A stretch of DNA of 64,000 bases from Acidicapsa acidisoli (GCF_025685625.1 NZ_JAGSYI010000003.1:868001-932000), one strand, 5' to 3'. Numbered from the stretch's first letter, positions 37,581 through 46,711 are shown. Program-made: numbers and translations. Notes: generated from the sequence alone by a model not told the origin.

Positions 37581-38054
37581 CTAAGCAGCCTCTTCGCCAC
37601 CTTCGGCAGCCTTCGACTCTTCAAGCTGCTTTTCGAGTTCAGCGCGCTTCTTGGCTTTGGCATCGGTCCGCTTCTGGCGCTTCTCGTCCAGCTGCTTTTC
37701 AGCACCGAGGAGTTCGATGAAGGCCTTTTCGGCGCCATCGCCCTTCTGGAAGCCGGTCTTGACGATGCGCAGATAGCCGCCGTTGCGGTCACCGTAGCGC
37801 GGAGCCACAGTCTCGAACAAGCGGGTCACGGAGTCATCGGTCATCAGGAACGCGAGTGCCTGACGGCGCGAATGCAGATCGCCCTTCTTGCCCAGCGTAA
37901 TCATTTTTTCCACGAGAGGACGCACGGCCTTCGCCTTGGCCACAGTCGTCTCGACGCGGTCTTCGATAATGACGGACGTGACCAGGTTGCGCAGAAGCGC
38001 GCGGCGATGGCTGGTGTTGCGTCCGAGTTTAAATCCTGCATTGCGATGGCGCAT
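37581..38054 (-). CDS. rplQ: 50S ribosomal protein L17
   Basis: The 157-residue product starts [24 protein letters not shown], the L17 hallmark; the ATG at 38054 is chosen over the 20-codon upstream extension, which is translated hairpin sequence. The conserved [22 protein letters not shown] follows. A Lys/Glu/Ala-rich C-terminal tail of about 40 residues is longer than in E. coli. This is the last gene of the superoperon. Confidence 0.97.
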   Translation of the reverse strand: MRHRNAGFKLGRNTSHRRALLRNLVTSVIIEDRVETTVAKAKAVRPLVEKMITLGKKGDLHSRRQALAFLMTDDSVTRLFETVAPRYGDRNGGYLRIVKTGFQKGDGAEKAFIELLGAEKQLDEKRQKRTDAKAKKRAELEKQLEESKAAEGGEEAA

Positions 38055-38086
38055 GATGTTGCTCTCTTTCAATAAGTGTGAAGTGT

Positions 38087-38137
38087 GAGTGTGAAGTGTG
38101 GATGCCTTGCACACCCCACACTCCGCACTTCACACTC
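38087..38137 (-). repeat. GTGTGAAGTG inverted repeat, copy A (rpoA-rplQ spacer)
   Basis: GAGTGTGAAGTG at 38087-38098 pairs exactly with 38126-38137, with further partial TGTGG/CCACA pairing inside. An extra AAGTGTGAAGTGT precedes it from 38075, so the 5' arm is a short tandem. It fills almost the entire 86-bp spacer between rpoA and rplQ. Confidence 0.8.
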
Positions 38138-38140
38138 GTA

Positions 38141-39235
38141 CTAAAAGTTTTCCGTCTCGGTCGGCAGAAGCATATCCACGGAGTCGAGCAGTTCGTCCTC
38201 GTCGTCGAAGCGGCTGAAGCCAGCGGCCAGGGCGGCAGAGGGGAGAATGCTGGTCGGTCCGGGGACGGCGTTGCCGTTCTCGTCGATCTTCATACCCAGG
38301 GAGAGCCCCATCTGAGCCAGGATCTCCTTGATTTCGTTCAGGCTCTTGCGACCGAAGTTCTTGGTCTTAAGCATCTCGGCTTCGGTCTTCTGCACCAGTT
38401 CGCCGATGGTCTGAATGTTGGCGTTCTTAAGGCAGTTGTAGCTGCGAACCGAAAGCTCCAACTCTTCAACGGAGCGATTCAGATTGTCATTACGCAGCGT
38501 TCCAAAGCCTGTGTCATGATGACCTTCCGCCTCGATTTCCTCCTCGAAGTTGATGAAGATGTTCATGTGGTCCTTGAGGAGCTTGGCAGCCAGACCGACT
38601 GCATCGGCTGGCAGAACAGCGCCGTTGGTCCACACTTCGAGGGTCAGCTTGTCGTAGTCGGTGATCTGTCCGAGCCGGGCCGCTTCGACGAGATAGTTCA
38701 CGCGGCGGACCGGCGAGTGGACCGAATCCACAGGGATAAAACCAATGCCAAGATCGGCATCGAAATTCTTGTCGGCGGAGACATAACCGCGCCCACGCTT
38801 GAGGCGCATCTCCATGTCCAGACGGCCACCTTCGGAGACAGTCGCGATGTACACATCCTTGTCGAGAATCTCGACGTCGCCATCGGCCTCGATCATACCC
38901 GAAGTCACAACGCCGGGCTGGTCAGCGCGAAGATACAACGCCTTTGGGCCGTCGCCATTGAGCTTGAACGGAATCTGCTTCAGATTCAGGATGATATCGG
39001 TTGCATCTTCTACCACGCCGCCAATCGACTGAAATTCGTGCAGCACTTCCTCGATGCGGACGGCGGTGACTGCGGCTCCCTCGATCGAGCTGAGCAGGGT
39101 GCGGCGAAGGGCGTTGCCAATCGTCGTACCAAACCCGCGCTCAAAGGGCTGCGCGCTGAACTTGCCAAACTTTTCGGTTAACGTCTCAGCATCGACTGCC
39201 AAACGCTTCGGCTTTTGAAATCCTCGCCACAACAT
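38141..39235 (-). CDS. rpoA: RNA polymerase alpha subunit
   Basis: Alpha nucleates core polymerase assembly. The 364-residue sequence has the N-terminal dimerisation domain ([25 protein letters not shown]), the beta-contact loop region ([25 protein letters not shown] in outline) and the C-terminal DNA-binding domain ([42 protein letters not shown]). A tail of about 45 residues after the CTD (from [14 protein letters not shown]) is longer than in E. coli and acidic. It lies between two copies of the GTGTGAAGTG inverted repeat. Confidence 0.98.
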   Translation of the reverse strand: MLWRGFQKPKRLAVDAETLTEKFGKFSAQPFERGFGTTIGNALRRTLLSSIEGAAVTAVRIEEVLHEFQSIGGVVEDATDIILNLKQIPFKLNGDGPKALYLRADQPGVVTSGMIEADGDVEILDKDVYIATVSEGGRLDMEMRLKRGRGYVSADKNFDADLGIGFIPVDSVHSPVRRVNYLVEAARLGQITDYDKLTLEVWTNGAVLPADAVGLAAKLLKDHMNIFINFEEEIEAEGHHDTGFGTLRNDNLNRSVEELELSVRSYNCLKNANIQTIGELVQKTEAEMLKTKNFGRKSLNEIKEILAQMGLSLGMKIDENGNAVPGPTSILPSAALAAGFSRFDDEDELLDSVDMLLPTETENF

Positions 39236-39350
39236 TGCTTATTTCCTTTTCCTGTGTGCCCTCTCCGGCGCGAAGCATTTTGCGCCGGTCACACTGGCTA
39301 TCCTTCGTTTGGATTGACCGGACAGCGTGTTAGTCCGGGGTGGTTCAAGT

Positions 39351-39410
39351 ACGAGTGTGAATGCGAAGTGTGGCGTGTGAAAAATACACTAACCACACTT
39401 CACGCTCCAG
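39351..39410 (-). repeat. GTGTGAAGTG inverted repeat, copy B (rpsD-rpoA spacer)
   Basis: The sequence runs from GAGTGTGAATG through GCGAAGTGTGG (39363-39373) to CCACACTTC at 39393-39401, giving a 9-bp perfect stem extended by GC-G pairing with a 2-base bulge. It is more degenerate than copies A and C but is clearly of the same composition and sits just after the rpsD stop (39413). Confidence 0.7.
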
Positions 39411-39412
39411 AC

Positions 39413-40042
39413 TTACTTGGAGTAAAGTTCGACGATCAACTGCTCGTTGACCGGCAGCGAAACCTCGTCGCGCTTCGGAAGCGAGATCACCTTGCCTGTA
39501 AAGTTCGGGAAGTCGATCTGGAGCCACGAGGGCGAATGGTTCTGCGCCGCGTATGCGCTGGCAGCTTCCACGATTCCGAGTTTCTTGGCGTTCTCACGGA
39601 TGGCGATGGTGTCACCCACGCTCACCTGATACGAAGGAATGTTCACCTTGCGGCCATTCACTTCGACGTGCCCGTGACGAACAACCTGGCGTGCCTGACG
39701 GCGGCTGATAGCAAATCCGAGACGGAATGCCACGTTGTCGAGACGGCGCTCCAACTGCTGGATGAGCAGGTCGCCCGTGACGCCAGTGGCGCGGTTCGCC
39801 TTCTCGTAATAAGCGCGGAACTGGGTCTCGAGGGTGAAGTAGATGCGCTTGGCCTTCTGCTTCTCACGCAGTTGCAGACCGTAACCCACGATCTTGGCCT
39901 TGCGGCTCTGGCCGTGCTGGCCAGGAGCGAAGTTGCGCTTTTCCAGCGGGCAACGGTCGCTCATGCATTTGGTGCCCTTCAAAAAGAGCTTTGTGCCTTC
40001 GCGACGGCAAAGGCGGCATACGGGGCCGGTGTAACGTGCCAT
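39413..40042 (-). CDS. rpsD: 30S ribosomal protein S4
   Basis: S4 binds 16S rRNA early in assembly. The 209-residue protein carries the N-terminal zinc knuckle (VCRLCRREG ... KCMSDRCP, four cysteines) that marks the zinc-binding form, and the S4 RNA-binding fold ([34 protein letters not shown] in outline). In E. coli S4 represses its own operon; no equivalent pseudoknot was checked here. Confidence 0.98.
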   Translation of the reverse strand: MARYTGPVCRLCRREGTKLFLKGTKCMSDRCPLEKRNFAPGQHGQSRKAKIVGYGLQLREKQKAKRIYFTLETQFRAYYEKANRATGVTGDLLIQQLERRLDNVAFRLGFAISRRQARQVVRHGHVEVNGRKVNIPSYQVSVGDTIAIRENAKKLGIVEAASAYAAQNHSPSWLQIDFPNFTGKVISLPKRDEVSLPVNEQLIVELYSK

Positions 40043-40115
40043 GAATTCTCCTGACTTCGGATGTCGGCCGGTTTACGGTGTCGCAAGCGACAGCTTCTTC
40101 CCGGCCCTTAGTTTG

Positions 40116-40295
40116 CTAGCTCGTGACCCGTGTGGGCCGGCGAACCAATTCCCCGCGGCAGTTGGGGCAAATACCCTCAAGCTCCGCGAAACACTGCTCG
40201 CAAAACGTGCATTCGTAACTGCAAATGAACGCTTTGCCGTCCAGCGCGAGCAGCGTATTGCACCGCTCGCAGACCGGACGCATTTCGAGCGTCAT
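40116..40295 (-). CDS. DUF1272-type small zinc-binding protein inside the alpha operon
   Basis: This 59-residue gene starts with an ATG at 40295 that shares its A with the TAA stop of rpsK (TAATG), so it should be translationally coupled to rpsK; rpsD begins 73 bp further on. The sequence begins [12 protein letters not shown] and contains eight cysteines in C-x2-C, C-x3-C-x2-C-x2-C and C-x2-C groups (ICSYECTFCEQC, GICPNC) before a basic end (ELVRRP). This matches the pattern I know for DUF1272 proteins, of unknown function. It probably binds one or two zinc ions. Its place in the conserved rpsM-rpsK-rpsD-rpoA cluster is unusual. Confidence 0.85.
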   Translation of the reverse strand: MTLEMRPVCERCNTLLALDGKAFICSYECTFCEQCFAELEGICPNCRGELVRRPTRVTS

Positions 40296-40711
40296 TAGAC
40301 GCGACGACGCTTGGGCGGACGGCAGCCGTTATGTGGAACCGGCGTAACGTCCCGAATCGAGCGAACGTCGATGCCGGCCGCAGCCAGCGCACGAATCGCC
40401 GACTCACGACCCGAACCCGGTCCGGAGACGCGCACGTCAACGGCACGAAGGCCGTGATCCCGCGCGGCGTTTGCCGCGTTCTGAGCTGCCTGCTGCGCCG
40501 CGAAGGGAGTTCCCTTACGCGAACCGCGGAAGCCAAGTGACCCGGAGCTCTTCCAGCTCAGCGTGTTGCCCATCGGATCGGTGATGGTCACAATGGTGTT
40601 GTTGAACGTAGCCTGAATGTAGACCAAGCCAAATGGAACATTCTTTCGCTCACGCTTTTTGAACTTCTTATTTTTGCCCGGCTTGGCCGCGGCGCTCTGC
40701 TGCTTTGCCAT
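40295..40711 (-). CDS. rpsK: 30S ribosomal protein S11
   Basis: The 138-residue S11 forms part of the platform near the mRNA exit. It has a basic N-terminal arm ([16 protein letters not shown]) and the core blocks [43 protein letters not shown] and [20 protein letters not shown] (C-terminal signature). Its ATG overlaps the rpsM TAA and its own TAA overlaps the next ATG, so three genes are chained by TAATG. Confidence 0.98.
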   Translation of the reverse strand: MAKQQSAAAKPGKNKKFKKRERKNVPFGLVYIQATFNNTIVTITDPMGNTLSWKSSGSLGFRGSRKGTPFAAQQAAQNAANAARDHGLRAVDVRVSGPGSGRESAIRALAAAGIDVRSIRDVTPVPHNGCRPPKRRRV

Positions 40712-41094
40712 TAGGTCTTGGTCGCTTTCTTCTTGCCGGCAACGGTGCCCTTACGGGGTCCCTTGCGGGTGCGAGCGTTGGTGCGGGTGCGCTGGCCGTT
40801 GACGGGCAGCGAGCGCTTGTGGCGCGTTCCGCGATAGCTTTGGATGTCCATCAGGCGCTTGATGTGCATCGAGACGTCCTTGCGCAGGTCGCCTTCGATG
40901 TTTCCTTCATCTTCAATCACCTGACGAATGCGGTTGACCTCGTCTTCGCCCAGATCCTGGATCTTCTTGAAGGCGTCGACATTCGCCTTCTCCAGAATCC
41001 TGAGCGCACGCGGGTTACCGATCCCGAAAATGTACGTGAGCGCGATTCGTGCCTGCTTGTTGCGGGGCAGATCGACGCCAGCAATACGTGCCAT
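40711..41094 (-). CDS. rpsM: 30S ribosomal protein S13
   Basis: The 127-residue protein contacts the 50S head bridge. It starts [26 protein letters not shown] and has [27 protein letters not shown] near the end, both diagnostic. It follows rpmJ with 169 bp between, an unusually wide gap for this cluster in which I see no gene. Confidence 0.98.
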   Translation of the reverse strand: MARIAGVDLPRNKQARIALTYIFGIGNPRALRILEKANVDAFKKIQDLGEDEVNRIRQVIEDEGNIEGDLRKDVSMHIKRLMDIQSYRGTRHKRSLPVNGQRTRTNARTRKGPRKGTVAGKKKATKT

Positions 41095-41263
41095 GTGCTT
41101 CCTTCGTTGTTACTCAGGCTGTGTGCTTCCGGCTTCCATCCGGCCTGCACAGGTTACTACGGCGTTCCTCCGGGGTTCCTCGCAAGCCTTGACTTCGGCT
41201 AACTAGCCCCTGGGCCTGAATACATCTACCCGATGGAGGTTTCCGCAAATACCAGGGCGGAAC

Positions 41264-41377
41264 TTATCCCTGACGCTGCTTATGCTTTGCGTTTTCGCAG
41301 ATCACCCGCACCACACCGCGGCGATGAATGACCTTGCACTTATCGCAAATCTTCTTGACTGATGCACGAACCTTCAT
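41264..41377 (-). CDS. rpmJ: 50S ribosomal protein L36
   Basis: A 37-codon gene reading [20 protein letters not shown] and ending KHKQRQG. The C-x2-C, later C and H ligands are all present, so this is the zinc-binding (C+) form. It lies between infA and rpsM as in many bacteria. Confidence 0.97.
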   Translation of the reverse strand: MKVRASVKKICDKCKVIHRRGVVRVICENAKHKQRQG

Positions 41378-41445
41378 TTTGCTGCTTCCTCTCGGGCCTT
41401 ATCAGCCCGGCCTTCCAACCTTACGGCTGAATGCTGTTAACAATC

Positions 41446-41664
41446 CTATTTATAGCGGTATACAATCCGCCCGCGATTCAGGTCATACGGACTTAATTCG
41501 ACCGCGACCCGGTCTCCGGGGAGAATGCGAATGAAGTTCTTCCGCATGCGGCCGGAAACATGAGCCAGCACCTGATGCTCATTCTCCAGCTTGACCTTGA
41601 ACATGGCGTTGGGCAGCGTCTCTACAACCACTGCCATTACCTCAATCGCGTCTTCCTTCGACAA
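41446..41664 (-). CDS. infA: Translation initiation factor IF-1
   Basis: This 72-residue single S1/OB-fold protein blocks the A site during initiation. It begins [20 protein letters not shown] and contains [22 protein letters not shown] and [16 protein letters not shown], essentially the bacterial consensus. Residue 2 is Ser rather than the more usual Ala. It follows map by about 100 bp. Confidence 0.97.
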   Translation of the reverse strand: MSKEDAIEVMAVVVETLPNAMFKVKLENEHQVLAHVSGRMRKNFIRILPGDRVAVELSPYDLNRGRIVYRYK

Positions 41665-41764
41665 ACTCAGTTTCCGCTTCCGCCGGATTCGCCCTCAGTT
41701 CCCCTAAGGCCCAGCCTGTTGTACCGAACGGCATAATCGCAATCCGGTTAAAACCATAGATTCG

Positions 41765-42517
41765 TTACTCGGTCAGAATCATAGCGCCCGTCGCGGTGAC
41801 TGCCACCGTGTGCTCAAAATGGGCGCTCATGCTGCCGTCTTCCGTAACTGCCGTCCATCCATCTTTCAAAACTTCCACACCCGGCTTGCCGGCATTCACC
41901 ATCGGCTCAATCGCCAACACCATGCCCTCGCGTAACTTCATACCGCGCCCACGCTCGCCGTAGTTGGGAACCTGCGGGTCTTCGTGCATCCGCGTCCCGA
42001 TTCCGTGGCCGACAAAATCGCGCACCACAGAAAAACCTTCCGCCTCGACCACCGCCTGAACCGCAGCTCCTATATCGCCCAGCGTAGCCCCAGGCTTGAC
42101 CGTCTCGATCGCCGCCCGAAGCGATGCCTGAGTCGCGTCGAGCAATCGCTGCGTCTTGTGGTCGATCTTTTCGCCTACCGGCACGGTGATCGCCGCGTCG
42201 CCATAGAAGCCGTCGACAATCGCCCCGCAATCGATGGAAACGATGTCGCCTTCCTTCAGAATCCGGGCCTTTGACGGAATACCATGCACCACCTCACTGT
42301 TGACCGAGGTGCAGAGAACGCAGGGGAAACCGTGATAGCCCTTGAACGCCGCCTTCGCGCCCAAATCCTTGAGCATCGCCTCGGCGGCATTTTCAAGATC
42401 CTGCGTCGTGGCGCCCGGACGGACCTGATCGCGCACATGATCCAGCACCTGGCGGACGACTTTGCCGGCGCGCCTCATGTGTTCAACTTCCCGTGCTGAC
42501 TTTAAAATGACCGCCAC
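41765..42517 (-). CDS. map: Type I methionine aminopeptidase
   Basis: It removes the initiator Met from new proteins. The 250-residue metalloenzyme starts with GTG at 42517 (AAGGG upstream). Metal and substrate residues are in the expected blocks: GFPCVLCTSVNSEVVHG, VSIDCGAIVDGFYGDAAITV (two Asp ligands), FVGHGIGTRMHEDPQV (His), AIEPMVNAG (Glu) and MSAHFEHTVAVT (Glu). There is no N-terminal SH3-binding zinc extension. It lies downstream of adk with 83 bp between. Confidence 0.97.
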   Translation of the reverse strand: MAVILKSAREVEHMRRAGKVVRQVLDHVRDQVRPGATTQDLENAAEAMLKDLGAKAAFKGYHGFPCVLCTSVNSEVVHGIPSKARILKEGDIVSIDCGAIVDGFYGDAAITVPVGEKIDHKTQRLLDATQASLRAAIETVKPGATLGDIGAAVQAVVEAEGFSVVRDFVGHGIGTRMHEDPQVPNYGERGRGMKLREGMVLAIEPMVNAGKPGVEVLKDGWTAVTEDGSMSAHFEHTVAVTATGAMILTE

Positions 42518-42600
42518 AGTACCACTTACCCTTCAAAATTCCGCTGCTCTTTCACACAAAAACCCGCCGAAACGATCCGAGATAGAAGCCAGAAATCGCT

Positions 42601-43338
42601 CTAACCTCGTAAACGCTCGACAGAAGACACAATGCCAGCAGCCACTTCGGCCACCGGCTGATCTCCATTGACCTCGGCAAACCTGCTCAGCGCGCGATAA
42701 TGCTCAATAACGGGCGCGGTCAGGCTTTCGTAGGTTTTCATCCGCCCTGCAAAGCATTCTTCTGTATCGTCGCTTCGCTGTACCAGGGTCGCACCCTCTA
42801 CGTCGCAAATACCCTCATGCCTGGGCGGTTGCAGGTAGACGTTATAGATCGTCTGGCAGACAGGACAATTCCTGCGCCCAGTGATACGGCGCAATAACTG
42901 AGTATAGTCCACCTGAATGTTCACTGCAACTACGGGTAGACAACAGCAGTTGCTTCCCGGTTGCCCCGCCTGCTCCTTCAGATAATTGTCGAGCCAATCC
43001 GCCTGCGGCAGTGTACGCGGAAAACCATCGAGAATGAATCCGCGCGAGGTGTCGGGCTCTAGCAGTCGCGCCGCGACCATATCGTTGACCAGCGAATCGG
43101 GCACCAGCTTGCCCTGCTTCATCAACTCATCGGCCAGCTTGCCAAGCTCGGTTCCGCGATCCCGATGCGCACGGAGCAGATCGCCCGTTGAAATCTGGGG
43201 AATGCCCCAGAGCTTCACAAGTTCTTTAGCCTGTGTTCCCTTACCCACCCCAGGCGCACCTAGCAGCAAAATCGGCCCTGGAACGACCTGCTTAGGCTGC
43301 TTGTCCGCTCCCGTAACCATTGACGCCGCCGTAGCCAT
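42601..43338 (-). CDS. adk: Adenylate kinase
   Basis: It interconverts ATP+AMP and 2 ADP. The ATG at 43338 overlaps the secY TAA (TAATG). The 245 residues include P-loop GAPGVGKGTQAKELV, AMP-site blocks ISTGDLLRAH and GFILDGFPRTLPQADWLD, and a zinc-type LID (CPVC ... GICD: three Cys and one Asp). It is about 25-30 residues longer than typical, from an extended N-terminus (MATAASMVTGADKQPKQ) and a Cys-rich insert, QPGSNCCCLPVVAVNIQVD, where most homologues have a short linker. Confidence 0.95.
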   Translation of the reverse strand: MATAASMVTGADKQPKQVVPGPILLLGAPGVGKGTQAKELVKLWGIPQISTGDLLRAHRDRGTELGKLADELMKQGKLVPDSLVNDMVAARLLEPDTSRGFILDGFPRTLPQADWLDNYLKEQAGQPGSNCCCLPVVAVNIQVDYTQLLRRITGRRNCPVCQTIYNVYLQPPRHEGICDVEGATLVQRSDDTEECFAGRMKTYESLTAPVIEHYRALSRFAEVNGDQPVAEVAAGIVSSVERLRG

Positions 43339-44723
43339 TACCACGTCTTCCTTCCGCGAATGCGGCCGGAACGCGGCGAGAAGCCGTCATAATGACGCAT
43401 AATCAGCTGCGACTCGATCTGGTTGGCTGTATCCATCGCCACACCCACAACGATCAGGAGCGAAGTTCCGCCGAAGTAGAAATTCAGGCCGAGACCGTTG
43501 GTAACCCATGTCGGCAGATGTTCGAAGAAACCGCCGACCAGCCAGAGATGGTTTAGGTGGAAGCCCGAGATCAGGAATGTCGGTACCAGAGAAATCAGAA
43601 TCAGGTAAACCGCGCCGACCAGCGTGATGCGAGTCAGGATGTCATTGATGTAATCCGACGTGCGCCGCCCGGGACGGATGCCTGGAATGAACGATCCGCT
43701 CTTGCGCATATTGTCCGCGATGTCATCGGGACGGAAGACAATCGAGATATAGAAATAGGCGAAGAAGATGATCGCCGCAATGAACAGGACCAAGTACCAG
43801 GGCTCGCCTGTTTGAAGATTGGCCAGCACATTGGACAGGAACTTGTTCGACTGAACGAACCCGATCTGGCCGAAAAGCAATGGTGCCGAGAGAATCGAGG
43901 CTGCGAAGATCACCGGCATTACGCCGCCGGAGTTCACCTTCAGCGGCAGGTGCGAGCTGAGGCCGCCCATCTGACGCCGTCCAACGATTCGCCGCGCGGA
44001 CTGCACCGGAATCCGCCGCTCCGAGCGCTCGACGTAGACGATAAAGGCCACCAGCGCCACCATTGCCGCCAGCAGAATCAGGACCGCCAGCACCGTGAAA
44101 GCGCCCCAGGCGTTGGTGCGAATCTTGTCCGCAATTCCGGCCATGCCGCGCGGCAATCCTACGACGATACCTGTAAAGATCAGCAGGCTCATGCCGTTGC
44201 CGATGCCGCGATCTGTAATCTGCTCACCCAGCCACATGATGAATGCCGTGCCGGTGGTCAGTGTCAGGACCGTCAACAGGATGAAGGACGGACCGGAAAT
44301 AATGGTCATTCCCTGGCTGTTCAAGCCAAAGGCGATGGCAATCGACTGGAATGCGGCGAGAACCACAGTGAGATAGCGGGTCCACTGGGTAATCTTGCGG
44401 CGTCCCAGTTCACCTTCCTTCTGAAGCCGGGCTAGCGGCTCGTATACGACAGTCAGGAGCTGGAAGATAATCGACGCCGTAATGTACGGCATGATGCCCA
44501 GCGCAAAGATCGTGAACTTGCGCAGGTTACCGCCGGAAAACATGTCCAGGAGGCCAAGCGCCGAACCGCCCTGCGTATGGAAGAACTGGTCGAGCAGCTT
44601 GCTGTTGACCCCTGGCGTAGGCAGCCACGCGCCCAGACGATAGATGGCCAGCATACCCAGCGTGAAGAGGACGCGCTTGCGGAGATCCGGAATACGAAAG
44701 ATATTGAGGAATTTTTCGAACAT
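43338..44723 (-). CDS. secY: Protein translocase channel subunit SecY
   Basis: SecY forms the membrane pore of the Sec translocon. Ten membrane helices are evident; landmarks are MFEKFLNIFRIPDLRKRVLFTLGMLAIYRLGAW at the N-terminus (two overlapping pieces), the plug region LDMFSGGNLRKFTIFALGIMPYI, the cytosolic loop ERRIPVQSARRIVGRRQMGG and the C-terminal IESQLIMRHYDGF. I use the ATG at 44723 (461 residues), where homologues begin; a GTG five codons upstream is also open and neither has a strong ribosome-binding site. Confidence 0.96.
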   Translation of the reverse strand: MFEKFLNIFRIPDLRKRVLFTLGMLAIYRLGAWLPTPGVNSKLLDQFFHTQGGSALGLLDMFSGGNLRKFTIFALGIMPYITASIIFQLLTVVYEPLARLQKEGELGRRKITQWTRYLTVVLAAFQSIAIAFGLNSQGMTIISGPSFILLTVLTLTTGTAFIMWLGEQITDRGIGNGMSLLIFTGIVVGLPRGMAGIADKIRTNAWGAFTVLAVLILLAAMVALVAFIVYVERSERRIPVQSARRIVGRRQMGGLSSHLPLKVNSGGVMPVIFAASILSAPLLFGQIGFVQSNKFLSNVLANLQTGEPWYLVLFIAAIIFFAYFYISIVFRPDDIADNMRKSGSFIPGIRPGRRTSDYINDILTRITLVGAVYLILISLVPTFLISGFHLNHLWLVGGFFEHLPTWVTNGLGLNFYFGGTSLLIVVGVAMDTANQIESQLIMRHYDGFSPRSGRIRGRKTW

Positions 44724-44883
44724 AGCTGGGAAATCCACTCCGCGGAAAACCTGATCTTCAGGATCCGCCTTCCAACGATTCGCCTACCCTAACACCCAGA
44801 CGTTGGCTGTATCTATCATCCTACCCCCGGCAGCCCTCGCCTGTCCTCGCGAACGGCTTAGAAACTGCCGGAGATGGATTGAA

Positions 44884-45363
44884 CTACGCCTTCGCGACAG
44901 CTTCCCCGCCGGCAACGAGCGCCTTACCGCCAGCCTTTTCGATCTTTTCCTGAGCAGACTTGGAGAACTTATGCGCGCTGATGGTGATCGCCGAGGTCAA
45001 TTCCCCATTGCCGAGGATCTTGATCAGCTCTTTCTTGCTGCTGCAGAGACCGAGCTTCTTATAGTCGTCTAGGCCAATCTCGGAGACACCCTTTTCAGCA
45101 GCAACGGAAGCGATGCGGGTGAGGTTGATGACCGTGTACTCCACGCGGAAGATATTCGTGAAGCCGCGCTTGGGTAGACGACGGTGCAGCGGCATCTGGC
45201 CACCCTCAAAGCCGCGCATCAGGCTGGAGCCGGAGCGCGATCCCTGGCCCTTGTGGCCGCGGGTTGAGGTCTTGCCCATGCCGGAGCCCATACCGCGGCC
45301 GACACGCTTGCGCCCGATGTTTGCCTTCTTGGGGGCGCGCAGATTCGATAGATTCTTTGCCAT
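44884..45363 (-). CDS. rplO: 50S ribosomal protein L15
   Basis: The ATG at 45363 is preferred because GAGG lies six bases upstream and the product then starts MAKNLSNLRAPKKA like homologues. The glycine-rich N-terminal arm (KRVGRGMGSGMGKTSTRGHKGQG) winds into 23S rRNA, and the globular part ends EKIEKAGGKALVAGG. The 145 bases to secY show no gene or clear promoter. Confidence 0.97.
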   Translation of the reverse strand: MAKNLSNLRAPKKANIGRKRVGRGMGSGMGKTSTRGHKGQGSRSGSSLMRGFEGGQMPLHRRLPKRGFTNIFRVEYTVINLTRIASVAAEKGVSEIGLDDYKKLGLCSSKKELIKILGNGELTSAITISAHKFSKSAQEKIEKAGGKALVAGGEAVAKA

Positions 45364-45415
45364 GTTTTCCTCGCTCATGCGCCGACACTGGCGTGCTGCC
45401 GACTCGCGTTAGTGC

Positions 45416-45480
45416 GAGTGTGAAGTGTGAAATGTGAAGTGCGAAAACAGCTCACACTCCACATTTCACACTTCACACTC
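45416..45480 (-). repeat. GTGTGAAGTG inverted repeat, copy C (rpmD-rplO spacer)
   Basis: A perfect 21-bp stem: 45416-45436 (beginning GAGTGTGAAG) is the exact reverse complement of 45460-45480, with a 23-base loop. It nearly fills the spacer between the rpmD stop and the rplO start. This is the best preserved of three copies in the superoperon. Confidence 0.88.
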
Positions 45481-45488
45481 GAGGTAAC

Positions 45489-45674
45489 TTAGTCCAGGAT
45501 GCGGACCAGGTGCGGAACAGTCTTGACCATGCCGCGAACCGACTCATTGTCCACGCGCTCTACAACCTGATTGAGGCGCGTAAAGCCCAGGCCCACGATC
45601 ACTCTCTTGTGCTTAACCGGGGTCGAGATAGCCGAACGATAGTACTGAATGCGAATTTTCTTGGCTTCGGTCAT
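45489..45674 (-). CDS. rpmD: 50S ribosomal protein L30
   Basis: The 61-residue protein starts MTEAKKIRIQYYRSAISTP and has the L30 core VIVGLGFTRLNQVVERVDNESVRGMVKTVPHLVRI in overlapping blocks. It begins 2 bp after the rpsE stop, consistent with the invariant rpsE-rpmD-rplO order. Confidence 0.96.
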   Translation of the reverse strand: MTEAKKIRIQYYRSAISTPVKHKRVIVGLGFTRLNQVVERVDNESVRGMVKTVPHLVRILD

Positions 45675-45676
45675 GA

Positions 45677-46183
45677 TTAAAGCTCCTCAACCGTTTTGCC
45701 GCGCATCAGGGCGACTTCGGCCTTGTCGCGCAGTTGCGTCAGTGCGTCAAAGGTAGCCTTGATCACGTTGTGCGGATTGGCCGTACCCAGGCTCTTGGTC
45801 AGCACGTTCTGCACGCCCGCCGAAGTCATCACAGCGCGCACCGCGCCACCGGCAATGACGCCTGTTCCTTCCGGAGCCGGCTTCAACAGCACGTGACCGG
45901 AGCCATAGCGACCCAGCACCTGGTGCGGAATCGTGGTCTCCGTCAGGTTGATCTTGACCAGATTCTTCTTGGCCGATTCAATTCCCTTGCGAATCGCCTG
46001 AGGAACTTCCTTGGCCTTGCCGGAACCATAGCCGACGACTCCGGCAGTCGCGTCGCCCACCACCACCAGCGCGGCAAAGGACATGTTCTTACCGCCTTTG
46101 ACCACCTTGGTTACGCGGTTGATCGCCACGACTTGATCGGTCAGCTTGAAGCTGTTGGCGTCGAGTTTCTTCGTAAATGCCAT
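45677..46183 (-). CDS. rpsE: 30S ribosomal protein S5
   Basis: S5 helps keep decoding accurate. The 168 residues carry the double-stranded-RNA-binding N-domain ([39 protein letters not shown]) and the C-domain ([28 protein letters not shown]). It begins about 70 bp after the rplR stop. Confidence 0.98.
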   Translation of the reverse strand: MAFTKKLDANSFKLTDQVVAINRVTKVVKGGKNMSFAALVVVGDATAGVVGYGSGKAKEVPQAIRKGIESAKKNLVKINLTETTIPHQVLGRYGSGHVLLKPAPEGTGVIAGGAVRAVMTSAGVQNVLTKSLGTANPHNVIKATFDALTQLRDKAEVALMRGKTVEEL

Positions 46184-46254
46184 TATTCTTCCGTGTCCTT
46201 CCCGGGGGCCTTCCAGGCCCTTGATCCTTTTGCTTCGAAATCCAGACCTGCGAC

Positions 46255-46611
46255 TTAGAAGTCCAAACCAGCTTCGCGCGCGGCATCGGCCAGCGCCTTG
46301 ATGCGTCCGTGGTAGAGATAGCCGCCACGGTCAAACACGACCTTCTTCACACCCTTGGCAATAGCCTGCTCAGCCACCAGCTTGCCGATTTCCTTGGCCG
46401 CAGCAACATTGCCGCCGGTAGAAATCTTGGCTGCGAGCGTCGAGGCGGAAGCCAGAGTCTCGCCCTTCGTGTCGTCGATGACCTGCGCGTAGATATGGTT
46501 GAGCGAACGGTAAACGTTCAGGCGCGGTCGCTCGGGCGTGCCGGAGATCTTCTCGCGAATGCGGAAATGCACCCGGCTGCGAATCTGATTTCGTTCTGTC
46601 TTTGCAATCAT
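46255..46611 (-). CDS. rplR: 50S ribosomal protein L18
   Basis: L18 binds 5S rRNA. The 118-residue protein has the basic N-terminus [30 protein letters not shown] and the diagnostic end [28 protein letters not shown] (split blocks). Upstream lies a 100-bp spacer with the hairpin at 46664. Confidence 0.97.
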   Translation of the reverse strand: MIAKTERNQIRSRVHFRIREKISGTPERPRLNVYRSLNHIYAQVIDDTKGETLASASTLAAKISTGGNVAAAKEIGKLVAEQAIAKGVKKVVFDRGGYLYHGRIKALADAAREAGLDF

Positions 46612-46663
46612 TGTCGTTTCTTCCTATCAGCGAAACTGCTTCACAGTCTCGTTCGGTCGTAGT

Positions 46664-46703
46664 GGGACCAGTTCGGAATATTTATTCCCTAATCCCTGGT
46701 CCC
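46664..46703. repeat. Inverted repeat in the rplF-rplR spacer
   Basis: GGGACCAG at 46664-46671 pairs with CTGGTCCC at 46696-46703; an inner GGAATA/TATTCC-like element adds symmetry. No U-run follows, so it is more likely an mRNA processing or stability stem than a terminator. It is unrelated in sequence to the GTGTGAAGTG family. Confidence 0.5.
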
Positions 46704-46711
46704 TATTCCTG

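Noticed and set aside
38075-38114. Upstream extension of L17 through the GTGTGAAGTG repeat
   Set aside because: The extension [16 protein letters not shown] is only translated repeat DNA; the conserved L17 start MRHRNAGF lies at 38054.
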